A stretch of 56,933 bases of DNA from Bacillus sp. JCM 19041. GTDB lineage: Bacteria; Bacillota; Bacilli; Bacillales; Bacillaceae_D. The DNA is taken from the NCBI GenBank assembly GCA_001310375.1, contig BAXC01000015.1, forward strand, positions 1 through 56,933. Direction: 5' to 3'. This document shows, one piece after another, positions 8,405 to 20,043 of this stretch. Position numbers and translations under genes: made by a program. The notes under the pieces are model-generated. The model was not told the DNA's origin. It saw only the letters and a program-made list of their open reading frames with translations, and did not search any database. Every line of letters begins with the position of its first letter. Within the stretch, counting starts at the first letter, position 1.

Positions 8405-10337
8405 TTATGAATGAAGCTCTTCCCATTCTTCCATTAACGCAACAAGCGCATTGTTTTTCGTTTGAATATCAATTTGAATTACTTGGGCTTTCTCGTGATC
8501 AGAATAGATGTCAGGTTGAGTAAGTTGCTCCTCAAGCTGATTAATCTTCGCTTCAATCTGCTCCATCTCAGTTTCAAGCGAAGTGATGCGTCTCTCCTTT
8601 TGACGTTCGATCCGCTTTGCTTCCTTATCTTGTTGGAATGTTCGTTTATCGGTTGAGTCTAACTCGGATAGAGTTTTATCTTTTGTGACCGAAGATGATT
8701 CATTTTGAAGGGCCTCACGTTCAGCTGTTTCACGTTTTTTCTCGATGAAGTAGCTGTAATCACCTAAATATGTTGTTGTTTTGCCAGCTTCAATTTCGAT
8801 GATGCGTGAAGCGATGCGGTCAATAAAGTACCGGTCATGGGAAACAAAAAGGATTGTTCCTGGATAATCGATGAGTGCTGATTCAAGCACTTCTTTTGCA
8901 TCAAGGTCTAAATGGTTGGTTGGTTCATCTAGAATCAAGACATTTGCTTGTTGCATCATTAATTTCGAAAGGGCAACCCTTGCTTTTTCACCGCCGCTTA
9001 GTGAAGAGACAGTTTTTAATACATCGTCGCCACTAAACAAAAATTGACCGAGTACCCCGCGAATATCCTTTTCCGCTGTTGAAGGAAATTCATCCAAACT
9101 TCGTGCAAGACGGTTTTGTTGCTTGTCAGCTTAGCCTGTTCTTGATCATAGTAACCAATCGCAACATTGCTTCCGTAGTGAATCTCTCCATCTCTAGGCG
9201 TGAGTTGTTTTGTTAAAGCTTTTAGTAAGGTTGATTTGCCAGCTCCGTTTTCGCCAATTAGACCAACTGACTCACCTCTATTCAATGCAAGAGACAAGCC
9301 CTTAAACACAGGTTCTTCTTTGTAGCCAGCTTCGAGATTATTCACCGTTAAAACATCATGGCCTGTTTGTTTTTTTATTGAAAAAGAAAACACAGCTGAT
9401 TTTTCACCCGTATCAGGGCGATTTAGTTTATCCATTTTTTCGAGTTGTTTTCTCCGGCTTTGCGCTCTTTTTGTTGTGGAAGCACGGACGATATTTTTAG
9501 CAATAAACGTTTCTAGTTTAGCTATTTCACCTTGTTGTTTTTCAAAAAGTTTTAAGTCCTGTTCATATCGTTTTGCTTTTTCGTCAAGATAATAGCTATA
9601 GTTACCACTATAAGTAGTTGTTCGGTTTCTCGAAAGCTCAACTACTTTTGTAGAAAGCTTATCCAAAAAGTAACGATCGTGAGAAACAATTAGAATCGCA
9701 CCAGGGTAGCCTGATAAGTATTGTTCGAGCCACGTCAACGTCCCCATATCAAGGTGGTTTGTTGGCTCATCAAGAACAAGTAATTCTGGTTTAGATAGGA
9801 GTAGCTTCGCTAGTGCTAAGCGAGTTTTTTGTCCACCAGATAATGCTGCAATAGGGGAGCTGTAATCAAATTGCTGAAAGTGCAAACCTGCAAGCACACT
9901 ACGAATGTCTGCTTCGTATTGGTAGCCACCGTGGTCTTTAAATGCGACTTGAAGCTGGTCATAATCGTCCAATAGTTTTTGGTATTCACTATCCTTCATC
10001 GAGCTAGGGTCGGCCATGCGCAATTCTGTTTGGCGCAGTGTTTTTTCCATTTTCTTAAGCGGCTCAAACACCGTTAGCATTTCATCCCAGATCGAACGGC
10101 TTGATTCAAGTCCAGTATGTTGTGCTAAGTAACCAGTAGTTGTCTGTTTTGGGATAACGATGTCGCCAGAATCGTGCTCATTTCGCCGACGATGATTTTA
10201 AGTAACGTTGATTTACCCGCACCATTACGACCCACTAATGCGACACGGTCTTTTGACTGAACTTCTAATTTGACGTTTTCAAGTATAGGTTCAGCCCCAA
10301 ATGCTTTTGATACATTCACACATTGTAGTACAATCAT
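8405..10337 (-). CDS. ydiF: ABC-F family ATPase YdiF (frameshifted)
   Basis: A soluble ABC-F protein with two ATPase domains and no membrane segment. The family acts on ribosomes in translation or antibiotic protection. Domain 1 has Walker [10 protein letters not shown], signature [15 protein letters not shown] and [13 protein letters not shown] charged linker follows, then domain 2 with [24 protein letters not shown] and [12 protein letters not shown] long coiled-coil C-terminal extension is typical of YdiF/Uup-like members. Frame changes near 10100 and 9095 split it into three pieces; restored length is about 644 residues, matching B. subtilis YdiF. ATG 10337 is preferred, with GAGG upstream. 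It converges on tsaD and diverges from rex, as in B. subtilis. Confidence 0.87.
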
Positions 10338-10505
10338 AAAAGTCAATCCTCACAGGAGTAATTAGGTTCTAAAGCCAGTGTACATCAACTAATAGAAAAA
10401 CAACAAGCCATGATCGTATGACAGCTCTTTCATTTTAACGAAAATGGTGTACAATAGAGGTGAATCATGCTGCGTCGGTGGCTTGATGCTCAGAAAGGGG
10501 CGGAC

Positions 10506-11138
10506 ATGAAATCAGAACAACTAAAGATTCCTCAAGCAACAGCAAAACGCTTGCCGCTTTATTATCGGTTTTTGGAAAATTTGCATGCATCGGGTAAACA
10601 ACGAGTATCCTCGACGGAACTTAGCCAAGCAGTGAAAGTCGATTCTGCAACAATTCGTCGGGATTTTTCTTACTTTGGTGCTTTAGGAAAAAAGGGATAT
10701 GGGTACAATGTACAATATCTGCTTTCTTTTTTTAGAGAGACGCTTGATCAAGATGAACGGACAAATGTTATTCTTGTTGGAGTTGGAAACTTAGGGACGG
10801 CCTTGTTGCAATATAATTTCTCGAAGAATAACAACACCGTTATTACTAATGCCTTCGATGTGGATCAAGAGAAAATTGGCACACAAGTAGGGGAAGTACC
10901 GATTCATAATTGGGATGAGCTTGAATCACTTGGGTTAAATGCTTCTATTGCTGTCTTAACAGTACCGGCTTCCCAAGCACAAAAAAGTGCAGACAAGCTT
11001 GTCGAGGCTGGGATTAACGGCATACTTAATTTTACACCAGTTCGGTTATCTGTTCCGGAACATATACGTGTTCACCATATTGATCTTGCAATTGAATTGC
11101 AAGCGCTTGTTTATTTTTTAAAGCATTATCCACTTTAA
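10506..11138 (+). CDS. rex: redox-sensing transcriptional repressor Rex
   Basis: Rex represses fermentation and respiration genes when NAD+ is high and releases DNA when NADH binds. The winged-helix reads [20 protein letters not shown]. The Rossmann domain has [11 protein letters not shown]. The C-terminus is [15 protein letters not shown], a dimer-swap helix. I start it at ATG 10506 (210 residues), behind an AAAGGGG site, rather than at ATG 10467, which only adds 13 non-conserved residues. A possible promoter has TACAAT at 10450-10455. It is followed directly by tatA. Confidence 0.92.
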   Translation: MKSEQLKIPQATAKRLPLYYRFLENLHASGKQRVSSTELSQAVKVDSATIRRDFSYFGALGKKGYGYNVQYLLSFFRETLDQDERTNVILVGVGNLGTALLQYNFSKNNNTVITNAFDVDQEKIGTQVGEVPIHNWDELESLGLNASIAVLTVPASQAQKSADKLVEAGINGILNFTPVRLSVPEHIRVHHIDLAIELQALVYFLKHYPL

Positions 11139-11152
11139 AAGGAGGCATAAAG

Positions 11153-11338
11153 ATGTTATCGGCAGGAAGTATCGTTATTATTTCAGCAGTAGCATTGCTT
11201 ATTTTTGGACCGAAGAAATTACCAGAGCTTGGAAAAGCAGCAGGAACTACATTACGTGAGTTTAAAAATGCGACAAAAGGATTAGCGGATGACGATGATG
11301 AAAACAAGTCAACAAACGTCCAAAAAGAAAAAGCGTAA
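11153..11338 (+). CDS. tatA: twin-arginine translocase subunit TatA
   Basis: TatA (61 residues) forms the variable pore of the Tat system, which exports folded proteins. It has one N-terminal membrane helix, the hinge [14 protein letters not shown], an amphipathic helix and a highly charged tail (DDDDENK). The ribosome site is AAAGGAGG, 7 bases before ATG. tatC starts inside its 3' end, so the pair is translationally coupled. A formate dehydrogenase in this window could be a cofactor-protein client in principle, but it carries no Tat signal. Confidence 0.93.
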   Translation: MLSAGSIVIISAVALLIFGPKKLPELGKAAGTTLREFKNATKGLADDDDENKSTNVQKEKA

Positions 11339-12095
11339 TAAACAGCGGGTCCCAATTCGGGATATGTCCGTCATGGACCATGCTGAAGAATTAAGGCGCA
11401 GGATTTTTGTAGTCCTCGCCTTTTTTATTGCGGCGCTTATTGGCGGTTTTTTCCTGGCCGTACCTGTTATTTCATATTTACAACAAGCGCCTCAAGCAGC
11501 AGATATGCCGTTTCATGCCTTCCGACTGACGGACCCGTTACGAATCTATGTGAATTTCGCTATTATTATGGCGTTAATTATCATTATTCCAGTTATCTTG
11601 TATCAACTATGGGCTTTTATATCACCAGGTTTAAAGGAAGAAGAACAAAAGGCGACTCTTGCTTATATACCTATCTCTTTTTCTCTTTTTCTTATAGGAA
11701 TTGCTTTTTCTTATTTTATCTTAATTCCTTTTGTGATGTCTTTCATGAGCGATATGGCAGACAGGCTTCAAATTAGTGAGATGTATGGAATCAATGAGTA
11801 TTTTTCATTTTTATTTCAGCTTACTATTCCGTTTGGTTTTTTATTTCAGTTACCGGTTGTTGTCATGTTTTTAACAAGACTGGGAGTTGTTACTCCAGCG
11901 TTTTTAAATAAAATTCGCAAATACGCGTACTTTGTTTTATTAGTTATTGCAGGTATTATCACGCCACCAGAATTAATGTCACATTTGTTGGTAACATTCC
12001 CGATGCTGATTTTATATGAAATAAGCATTGTCATTTCTAGGGCAACCTATAGAAAGTACAATGGGAATAAGCAGCAGAAAGAGGAACCTCAATAA
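11289..12095 (+). CDS. tatC: twin-arginine translocase subunit TatC
   Basis: TatC recognises twin-arginine signal peptides and forms the receptor complex. After a basic N-terminus comes the conserved [10 protein letters not shown], then six membrane helices. The signature [12 protein letters not shown] follows helix 2, and [13 protein letters not shown]-like sequence precedes the last helices. About 268 residues from ATG 11289; ATG 11298 and later starts are possible. It overlaps tatA by 50 bases. A strong terminator follows. In B. subtilis ydiK comes next; here a methionine transport operon intervenes. Confidence 0.93.
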   Translation: MTMMKTSQQTSKKKKRNKQRVPIRDMSVMDHAEELRRRIFVVLAFFIAALIGGFFLAVPVISYLQQAPQAADMPFHAFRLTDPLRIYVNFAIIMALIIIIPVILYQLWAFISPGLKEEEQKATLAYIPISFSLFLIGIAFSYFILIPFVMSFMSDMADRLQISEMYGINEYFSFLFQLTIPFGFLFQLPVVVMFLTRLGVVTPAFLNKIRKYAYFVLLVIAGIITPPELMSHLLVTFPMLILYEISIVISRATYRKYNGNKQQKEEPQ

Positions 12096-12130
12096 AACGA
12101 CAAAAACGAATTTCGTTTTTGTCGTTTTTG
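12094..12130 (+). terminator. Rho-independent terminator after tatC
   Basis: A long palindrome, AAAACGACAAAAACGAA with its complement, followed by T residues. It starts at the tatC stop codon. Confidence 0.88.
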
Positions 12131-12273
12131 TTTCACATTGTAAATAAATGCGTATGTATAGGAGATTATAAATACAAGGGAGGGGTTTAACGGTACAGAT
12201 GCCGATTAAAGAAAATTTGTAATTAGAAAAGCAGTCTGCTCTTCTTTTCTATTCTTAAGTGGGAAAAAATGTT

Positions 12274-12302
12274 TTGACAAGATTGCAACAACAACGTAGT
12301 AT
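12274..12302 (+). promoter_or_regulatory. sigma-A promoter of the methionine-uptake operon
   Basis: TTGACA at 12274, a 17-base spacer and TAGTAT at 12297. The SAM riboswitch begins about 24 bases downstream, as expected for a leader promoter. Confidence 0.7.
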
Positions 12303-12325
12303 ACAGGATAATCAAATAATTTAAA

Positions 12326-12428
12326 CTTATCAAGAGTGACTGAGGGATTAGCCCGATGACGTCCAGCAACCTCCGTTATAAAGGAAGGTGCCAATTCCTA
12401 CAGAATGGATTCATTCTGGAAGATAAGC
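12326..12428 (+). promoter_or_regulatory. SAM-I (S-box) riboswitch
   Basis: The leader carries the S-box core. CTTATC opens the P1 stem and pairs with GATAAG at about 12422. Then come AGAGTGACTGAGGGA, GCCCGATGACGTCC, AGCAACC and GGTGCCAATTCC, in the order of the SAM-I family. SAM binding stabilises P1 and lets the downstream terminator form, so the operon should be on when methionine/SAM is low. The gene content (metNIQ) fits. Confidence 0.95.
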
Positions 12429-12452
12429 CGAGAAAATAGAAACGGGTTTTTC

Positions 12453-12488
12453 GATGCTTCTTTCATGATGAAAGAAGCATTTTTATTT
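12453..12488 (+). terminator. riboswitch-controlled terminator
   Basis: A 12-bp stem (ATGCTTCTTTCA, 12454-12465, with 12469-12480) followed by a T-rich run. It lies just after the S-box aptamer and ahead of the metN ribosome site, so it is the expression platform. Confidence 0.9.
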
Positions 12489-12500
12489 AGGGGTGAGCTG

Positions 12501-13526
12501 ATGATTGAGGCAAGCGATTTAACAAAAGTTTATAAAAGCAAAAAAAGAAGTGTTATTGGTGTAGATGATGTCTCTTTTAAAGTCGAAAAAGGAGAAATCT
12601 TTGGGATTGTCGGTTATTCTGGCGCAGGTAAAAGCTCGCTTTTGCGGTGTATAAATTTACTTGAACGTCCAACAAGCGGGACGATCAAAGTAGGTGGAAC
12701 AGATTTAACGAAACTAAGTGCTGGCAGTCTTCGTCAAGCAAGGCTCAAGATTGGCATGATTTTTCAACACTTTTATTTAATTAACCAGAAAACGGTGTTT
12801 GGAAACATTGCTTTTGCACTCCGGGCTGCTGGTGTAGATTCAAATGCTATTTCTGCCCGAGTTGACGAGTTGCTTAGACGTGTAGGGCTTGCAGATAAAC
12901 GGGATGCGTACCCTGCGCAATTGAGTGGTGGTCAGAAGCAGCGGGTTGGCATCGCTAGAGCGTTAGCGAATAACCCAAGCGTGCTCTTATGCGATGAAGC
13001 AACGTCGGCTCTTGATCCAACAACAACTAAATCGATTCTGCAGCTGCTAAAAACATTGAATATAGAACTGGGATTGACAATTGTGCTAATTACTCACGAA
13101 ATGAATGTGGTAAAAGAGATTTGCCACAAGATGGCGGTTATGCAGGACGGTAAGATTGTTGAACAAGGAAATGTATATGATCTGTTTGCGAATCCGAAAG
13201 CGGAATTGACAAAAGAGTTTATTGATAATGTCGTCTCTTTCAAAGTGCCTAAAAATACACTGGACCAATTTTCTGGAACGATTGCAAAAGTTGTTTTCAG
13301 GGGAGATATTGCTGGGGAGGGTATTATTTCCGATACGTTGCAACAGTTTGCGGTGAAAGGTAACTTTTTGCACGGGGCCATTGAGTATATAGACAACCGA
13401 CCGCTCGGTATTTTTATCTTAGAGCTTAAGGGAGAACAGGCATCTGTAAAGCAAGCCATTGCCTATATTGAAAAACGTTCAGCAGAAGTGGAGGTGATCC
13501 GTAATGGACATCGTGCACTTAATTGA
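12501..13526 (+). CDS. metN: methionine ABC transporter ATP-binding protein
   Basis: MetN powers the MetNIQ methionine importer. It is 341 residues. Walker A is GYSGAGKSS (residues 38-46), the Q loop MIFQHFYLI, the signature LSGGQKQRVGIARAL, and Walker B VLLCDEATSALDP. The C-terminal 85 residues form the NIL/ACT domain that senses methionine and inhibits transport. ATG 12501 follows an AGGGGTGAG site; an open frame extends upstream only through riboswitch sequence. It overlaps metI by 23 bases. The S-box leader controls the operon. Confidence 0.94.
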   Translation: MIEASDLTKVYKSKKRSVIGVDDVSFKVEKGEIFGIVGYSGAGKSSLLRCINLLERPTSGTIKVGGTDLTKLSAGSLRQARLKIGMIFQHFYLINQKTVFGNIAFALRAAGVDSNAISARVDELLRRVGLADKRDAYPAQLSGGQKQRVGIARALANNPSVLLCDEATSALDPTTTKSILQLLKTLNIELGLTIVLITHEMNVVKEICHKMAVMQDGKIVEQGNVYDLFANPKAELTKEFIDNVVSFKVPKNTLDQFSGTIAKVVFRGDIAGEGIISDTLQQFAVKGNFLHGAIEYIDNRPLGIFILELKGEQASVKQAIAYIEKRSAEVEVIRNGHRALN

Positions 13527-14171
13527 GATGCTTCCAGATATGTGGAATGCATTTCTTGAAACATTGCTGATGATCAGCATTTCCACAGCTGTTGCGATTA
13601 TTATTGGTTTTCCGCTTGGCGTTGTTTTATTCGCAACAGATCGCGGACTGTTTTGGGAAAATCGTATCGTGCAAGGCGTGCTTGGCGTTTTCGTCAATAT
13701 TGTCCGGTCGATTCCCTTTATTATTTTACTCGTTGCCTTGTACCCATTTACAAATCTCATCGTTGGGACAACGACAGGGCCAGTTGCTGCAAGCGTATCG
13801 CTATCTGTTGCTGCGATTCCGTTTTTTGCCCGAATAGTAGAAAGCTCCATGCGTGAGATTGACAAAGGCATGATTGAGGCAGCGGTTGCGACAGGCGCAA
13901 CGCCATGGATGATTATTAAGGATGTCTTGTTTTTAGAGGGTAGGGCATCAATGATTCAAGGTCTAACGTTAACGATCATTAGCTTGTTGCATACTCAGCT
14001 ATGGCTGGCGTGATTGGCGGAGGCGGTATCGGGGACTTGGCGATCCGTTACGGCCATTACCGCTACGATAATACGATTATGATTTCAACCGTTGTGATTT
14101 TAATTGTTCTTGTGCAAGTTCTTCAACTGTTCGGTGATTATATTGCAAAATCAACAGATAAAAGAAAATAA
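13504..14171 (+). CDS. metI: methionine ABC transporter permease (frameshifted)
   Basis: MetI is the membrane permease of the methionine importer. It has five helices and the EAA loop (AAVATGATPWMIIKDVLF) that docks to MetN. The frame breaks near 13988. Beyond it the other frame supplies the conserved AGVIGGGGIGDLAIRYG and the final helix, ending at 14169-14171. One missing G at TTG(G)TTGC explains the break, so the gene is probably intact in the organism. Restored length is about 222 residues. It overlaps metN and is followed 21 bases later by metQ. Confidence 0.9.
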
Positions 14172-14192
14172 ACACGTGGAGGAGAGAGACAA

Positions 14193-15014
14193 ATGAAGAA
14201 AAGAGTATGGGTAACAGGCGTAGTGGGGTTAGGAACAGTTCTTACTCTGGGTGCATGTGGAAGTAGCGAAGGAGATGGTGACAGCCAAGAAATAAGCTTT
14301 GGTGCAACCGCAGGGCCATATAGCGACATGCTTACAGAAGCAATTATTCCTGGTCTTGAAGAAAAAGGGTATTCGGTCACTGTTAACGAGTATCAGGATT
14401 ATATTATTCCAAACCGTGAGCTTGCAAGTGGCACAGACGATGCGAATTTGTTTCAACATCAAGTGTACTTAGATAATTTCTCAAATGAGAACAACTTGGA
14501 TTTAACAAGTTTAATTTCGGTTCCGACTGCACCAATGGGTATTTATTCAGACGAATATGCAACTTTAGACGAGGTCGAGGAGGGAGTAGAAATAGCGATC
14601 CCAAATGATCCGACTAATGGCGCAAGGGCTTTTTTAATGCTTGAGGAAGCAGGGCTAATCTCATTTGATGATGGAATTGATCCGTTAACTGTCTCTGTTC
14701 ATGATATCTCTGAAAATAAGCTCAATCTTCAATTTGTAGAACTTGAGGCGGCTCAGCTTCCGCGTGAAGCAGGACAAAAACCGTTAGCAGCTGTCCCTGG
14801 GAATTTTGCTCTTTCAGCTGGTCTGGATTTAGCAACAGCGCTTGAATTAGAAAACATGCTTGATCAGTACCGCAATGTCGTAGCAGTCCGGGCAGAAGAT
14901 GAGGAAGGCGAACTTGCAAAAGACATTAAAGAAGTAGTTGAGTCTGAAGAGTTTGAGTCGATTATTGACACGGATTTTGAATGGTTTGGCAAGCCAAGTT
15001 GGATGGAGGAATAA
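14193..15014 (+). CDS. metQ: methionine-binding lipoprotein
   Basis: A 273-residue NlpA/MetQ family lipoprotein that captures methionine for MetNI. The signal peptide MKKRVWVTG ends in the lipobox LTLGAC with the lipidated Cys22, then an acidic linker. The mature part shows the family segments GATAGPYSDML, NEYQDYIIPN, LFQHQVYLDNF, AIPNDPTNGARA and a GNFALSAGL ligand loop. The ribosome site GGAGGAGAG lies before ATG 14193. The mature domain is strongly acidic, as in halotolerant or alkaliphilic bacilli. The frame is intact. Confidence 0.93.
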   Translation: MKKRVWVTGVVGLGTVLTLGACGSSEGDGDSQEISFGATAGPYSDMLTEAIIPGLEEKGYSVTVNEYQDYIIPNRELASGTDDANLFQHQVYLDNFSNENNLDLTSLISVPTAPMGIYSDEYATLDEVEEGVEIAIPNDPTNGARAFLMLEEAGLISFDDGIDPLTVSVHDISENKLNLQFVELEAAQLPREAGQKPLAAVPGNFALSAGLDLATALELENMLDQYRNVVAVRAEDEEGELAKDIKEVVESEEFESIIDTDFEWFGKPSWMEE

Positions 15015-15017
15015 ACG

Positions 15018-16114
15018 ATGACATCGCTTGTTGTCCGTGGAGCTCCCCATGAATATATTTTTGCGGAAGATGCACTTTCTTTGTTGGAAGAGAAGTTAAT
15101 TGCCAGAAGATACAGCCGCGTCTTAGTCGTTCACGGTCATGCCTCGTGGGAAGCAGCTACCGCCTTTTGGCCGGAGATCAGCAAAGTAGACGTTTCGTAT
15201 GAACCGTATACTGGTGTATGTTCAGTAACAGAGATGAAACGTTTAGCCGAAAAAGCTTTGGTGGGGAATTATGATGCTTTAATTGGCGTTGGCGGAGGTA
15301 AGCTAGTGGACTTAGTTAAAGGTGCAGCACACCTGCTTGCTAAGCCATATGTATTGATACCAACACTTGCCTCAAATTGTGCGCCATGGACACCTATTTC
15401 TGTTATTTATAATGATGAAGGAGTGTACACTCATTTTGATGTTTACGAACAGAATGCCAGTCTGCTATTAATTGACCCAAGATTGTTAATCACAGCGCCT
15501 AAAGAATTCTTCATTGCAGGGATAGGTGATACGCTCGCTAAGTGGTATGAGGCAGACGTCCAACTTCGCTCGATGCGTGAAAAGAGCACAGCGCTTGAAA
15601 TTTCTTATTATGCAGCAAGCTTGTGTAAGTCTGTATTACTCGAAAAGAGCAGAGAAGGCATCCGCTCTTTAGGTGGAGGTAAAATGAATGAAGACTATTG
15701 CAAAGTAGCAGAAGCAATCATTATGCTCGGAGGGATGGTAGGCGGATTTGGTGACAAATATGGACGGATTGCAGGCGCCATTCGATTCATAATGGGTTGA
15801 CTGCACTGGAAGAAACACATAACGTATTGCATGGCAACAAGGTAGCTTATGGCATTCTTGTACAGCTAGCTTTAGAGGGGAATTGGAACGAAATTGACCA
15901 CCTAGCTACCTTTTATAAAGAAATAGGACTTCCTGTTTCTTTAGCTGATTTAGGTATTGATTCTAATAATCCCAATTTATATTCTGTTTATGAAAAAGCA
16001 ACTGTTCCTGAAGAATCGATTCATGCCTTGCCAATAACAGTTGGCGCTGACAGTGTGCAAAGAGCGATTGAACAAATTGAAGAATGGAATAAAAGACGGC
16101 CTAGCCAAAATTAA
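15018..16114 (+). CDS. iron-type alcohol dehydrogenase family protein (glycerol/hydroxycarboxylate dehydrogenase-like; frameshifted)
   Basis: A GldA-like group III dehydrogenase of about 365 residues. The NAD(P)-binding loop reads GVGGGKLVDL (90-99), and the family segment PTLASNCAPWTPIS follows. Metal ligands are expected in GIGDTLAKW, in a HSIHNG segment restored across the frame break, and in THNVLHG. One missing C near 15785 causes the break. It starts 3 bases after metQ and shares its S-box control. E. coli HcxA, which reduces 4-methylthio-2-oxobutanoate, is of this type, so a role with a methionine keto acid is an inference from context. Glycerol dehydrogenase is the alternative. Confidence 0.8.
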
Positions 16115-16136
16115 TTGGCAGGCCGTCTTTTATAAT
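16093..16136. terminator. bidirectional terminator
   Basis: AAAGACGGCCT pairs with AGGCCGTCTTT, with an inner GCCAA / TTGGC stem. It lies between the convergent methionine operon and ydiK. Confidence 0.83.
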
Positions 16137-16138
16137 AT

Positions 16139-16315
16139 TTATTGTTTTTTTGGTCTGCCGCGAATGCTACGCCAGCCAAGATAAAAATCGACAGATGCAA
16201 TAAAGGCAAGTACAAATGCGAACACACCCCAGCCGCCATTTGCCTCAACTTGAAGAAATGTAAGATAAACAAAAAGGAATCCTAATAAAAAATACGAAAG
16301 TCCAACAAACTTCAT
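16139..16315 (-). CDS. ydiK: YdiK-like small membrane protein
   Basis: A 58-residue protein with two hydrophobic spans and a basic tail (GRPKKQ). Position next to ydiL and groESL, size and topology match B. subtilis YdiK, of unknown function. Its ATG (16315-16313) overlaps the ydiL stop as TAATG, so it is translationally coupled to ydiL. Named from synteny and gross features; sequence identity was not checked. Confidence 0.72.
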   Translation of the reverse strand: MKFVGLSYFLLGFLFVYLTFLQVEANGGWGVFAFVLAFIASVDFYLGWRSIRGRPKKQ

Positions 16316-17231
16316 TAATTAATCAGTCCAATCAAATTGTGTATAAAAGCAGCTGGTTCCATGATCTGCATTAAGTCTTCATACAAAAGTACTTGCACGA
16401 CAACAACAAATGAATTTAGTGCTATATGAGAAATGATTGGGACAATAATTCGTTTCGTCTTGACATAAAGAAAGGCAAAAGAGAAACCCATAGCAGCATA
16501 AATTAACAGGTGAGCAAAATCAAAGTGAATAACGGCAAATATCAATGAGCTGATCAATCCGGCAACAAGGAAATTTGTCCGAACATAAATCCAGCCGAAA
16601 ACGGCTTTTCTAAAAACAAGTTCCTCAATAATTGGACCAAGTACTGCGATAACAAAGATGAATGGAAGAAACTGATTCGCTAGATCGACTAGATCAGCAG
16701 TGTTATCAGATCCTGGTTCAATACCAAATAAGTAAGTCTCAATTAGTCCGGCAACCATTTGTGTAGCGAATACAAGGAATATACCTAAAATTGACCAGGC
16801 AACAGTCTCCAGAGGAGTTGACTTTTCACCAGGGAGACCGCCTCCCTGTCTCTCGTCATTGCGTAGCAAAAGCAGAATAACGATTAGGCCAACAGAGAAT
16901 GTAATCATAGATGAAATGCCGATGTTCATCCCACTTTGAAGTTCGATATCAAAAACAGTGTACAACAAATAGGATGACCCCAATGCCAATCCTGTCTGCA
17001 TAACGATATAGGCGAGGACCACGAGTAAATACCTAGAAGAATCGGTATTTCGAAGCAAAAGCGAGAAATAAAAAATGCAATAACAATGGTAATGAGAACA
17101 GAAACCGTTATATTGAGTAAGCTTCCCATCTCAAGTCCGAATACACTTAGGAAAAAAGTTGCCGTAAACGCAACTCCAATATGCATCACAACAAAAAACA
17201 ACATTCCGAGGAATAAATAAGGTTTAGCCAC
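16315..17231 (-). CDS. ydiL: YdiL-like CPBP (CAAX protease) membrane protein with extra N-terminal repeat (frameshifted)
   Basis: A CPBP intramembrane metalloprotease-type protein. The three family motifs are present: EELVFRKAVFGW, the histidine in FAVIHFDFAH, and HIALNSF. GTG 17231 has an AAAAGGAG site. One frame change near 17065 divides an N-terminal two-helix unit from the rest. That unit repeats the next about 65 residues: a KPYLFLGML / RYLLVVLAY start, a FGLEMGSLLNI / FDIELQSGMNI middle and LLLRN at the end. The second part alone equals the usual YdiL length (about 245), so this protein appears extended by an internal duplication. Some CPBP proteins act in peptide maturation; its target is unknown. 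Confidence 0.8.
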
Positions 17232-17357
17232 AGTTGAACTCCTTTTCAATAACAATCTACGTTGCTTCATAATACCATAGTCTGCCCACAAATTCAGGGA
17301 ACAGCATTGAATGAGAAAAAATCAATTATAATCGACAAAAAAAGTAAGGCAACCCCC

Positions 17358-17386
17358 TTGCAAAAATTTGAGGGAATGATTATCAT
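17358..17386 (+). promoter_or_regulatory. sigma-A promoter of groESL
   Basis: TTGCAA at 17358, a 17-base spacer and TATCAT at 17381, just ahead of the CIRCE operator. Confidence 0.65.
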
Positions 17387-17396
17387 AGGAGATGTG

Positions 17397-17423
17397 TTAG
17401 CACTCATGTACATCGAGTGCTAA
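17397..17423 (+). promoter_or_regulatory. CIRCE operator (HrcA binding site)
   Basis: TTAGCACTC, nine bases, GAGTGCTAA: an exact match to the CIRCE consensus. HrcA repressor bound here shuts off groESL until heat or misfolded protein titrates GroEL. Confidence 0.97.
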
Positions 17424-17461
17424 TAAAAACACTACATAGTCTTCAAAGGAGGGTGTTTTCC

Positions 17462-17746
17462 TTGTTAAAACCATTAGGAGATCGCATCATTATTGAGCAA
17501 ATCCAATCAGAGGAAAAAACAAAGAGCGGGATTGTACTTCCTGACTCCGCGCAAGAAAAGCCGCAAGAAGGCAAAGTAGTTGCTGTCGGTACTGGTCGTG
17601 TCACTGATAGCGGCGAAAAAGTAGCACTTGAAGTAAATGAAGGCGATTCAATCATCTTCTCTAAATATGCAGGTACTGAAGTAAAGTATGAAGGTACGGA
17701 CTATCTTATTCTTCGCGAGAGCGATGTTTTAGCAATTATTGGCTAA
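17462..17746 (+). CDS. groES: co-chaperonin GroES
   Basis: The 94-residue lid of the GroEL chaperonin. It begins [11 protein letters not shown], has the mobile loop around [18 protein letters not shown], and ends [12 protein letters not shown]. The start is TTG 17462, with AAAGGAGGG about 10 bases upstream; upstream in-frame ATGs fall in the leader and lack family sequence. Controlled by CIRCE. groEL follows after 42 bases. Confidence 0.96.
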   Translation: MLKPLGDRIIIEQIQSEEKTKSGIVLPDSAQEKPQEGKVVAVGTGRVTDSGEKVALEVNEGDSIIFSKYAGTEVKYEGTDYLILRESDVLAIIG

Positions 17747-19432
<1,686 letters not shown>

Positions 19433-19473
19433 ATCATCCCCCTAAAACCTTGTAACCATAGGGTTTTAACAAG

Positions 19474-19520
19474 GATGTTTCCGTAAAGGTTTGAAACTTT
19501 TACGGAAACATTTTTTTTGT
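19474..19520 (+). terminator. Rho-independent terminator after groEL
   Basis: GTTTCCGTAAA pairs with TTTACGGAAAC, inner bases extend the stem, then eight T. Confidence 0.88.
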
Positions 19521-19661
19521 ATATTCTCTTCGGTATAAATTCGAGTTGTAAATAAGAAAGGCGTACTGTTTTTCATATTAATTAACTTTAGAACAATAAG
19601 TATGATACACTATCGATTAATTTGTAAGTAGATTCGGGTATAAATGAAGGAGATGAATTAA

Positions 19662-20018
19662 ATGGAGGATGAGCTGTTACGGGAGTTTTGTACGGAGCAT
19701 ATGGCTTACTTGCAAAATAAGTTAAAAGAGATCTATACAATTGATACACCAGAATTGTTAAAAGAAGATGAGGATGGTGAGAGAGTTAATATTAATGAGA
19801 AACTCTCCACGTATCGTTTTATGGAAGCTGTTTATGCCAATATTGAGCAAACAGAAGAACAAGAAGGAGAAATCTATGAACGGTATCAGACGTTACTAGA
19901 TAACTTGCGGGCAAAAAAACAGTATATCAGTGAATTGAAAGACGAAATTGAAGAAAAACATGAGGCGGACATCCGCAATATAAAAATAATGATAAATGCC
20001 TTTCATAAAGAAATGTAA
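19662..20018 (+). CDS. hypothetical coiled-coil protein
   Basis: A 118-residue, strongly charged and mostly helical protein. Residues from about 55 to the end look like a coiled coil (IEQTEEQEGEIYERYQTLL ... ELKDEIEEK). No signal or membrane segment. A good GAAGGAG site precedes ATG 19662, and a TATGATACACTA stretch about 60 bases upstream may be its -10. It converges on the VUT transporter, with only a weak hairpin between (20017-20043). I do not recognise a family. Confidence 0.7.
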   Translation: MEDELLREFCTEHMAYLQNKLKEIYTIDTPELLKEDEDGERVNINEKLSTYRFMEAVYANIEQTEEQEGEIYERYQTLLDNLRAKKQYISELKDEIEEKHEADIRNIKIMINAFHKEM

Positions 20019-20043
20019 AACTGCAATGTTGCAGGCGTTTTAC

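Noticed and set aside
12405-12500. Upstream extension of metN
   Set aside because: It lies inside the SAM riboswitch and its terminator.
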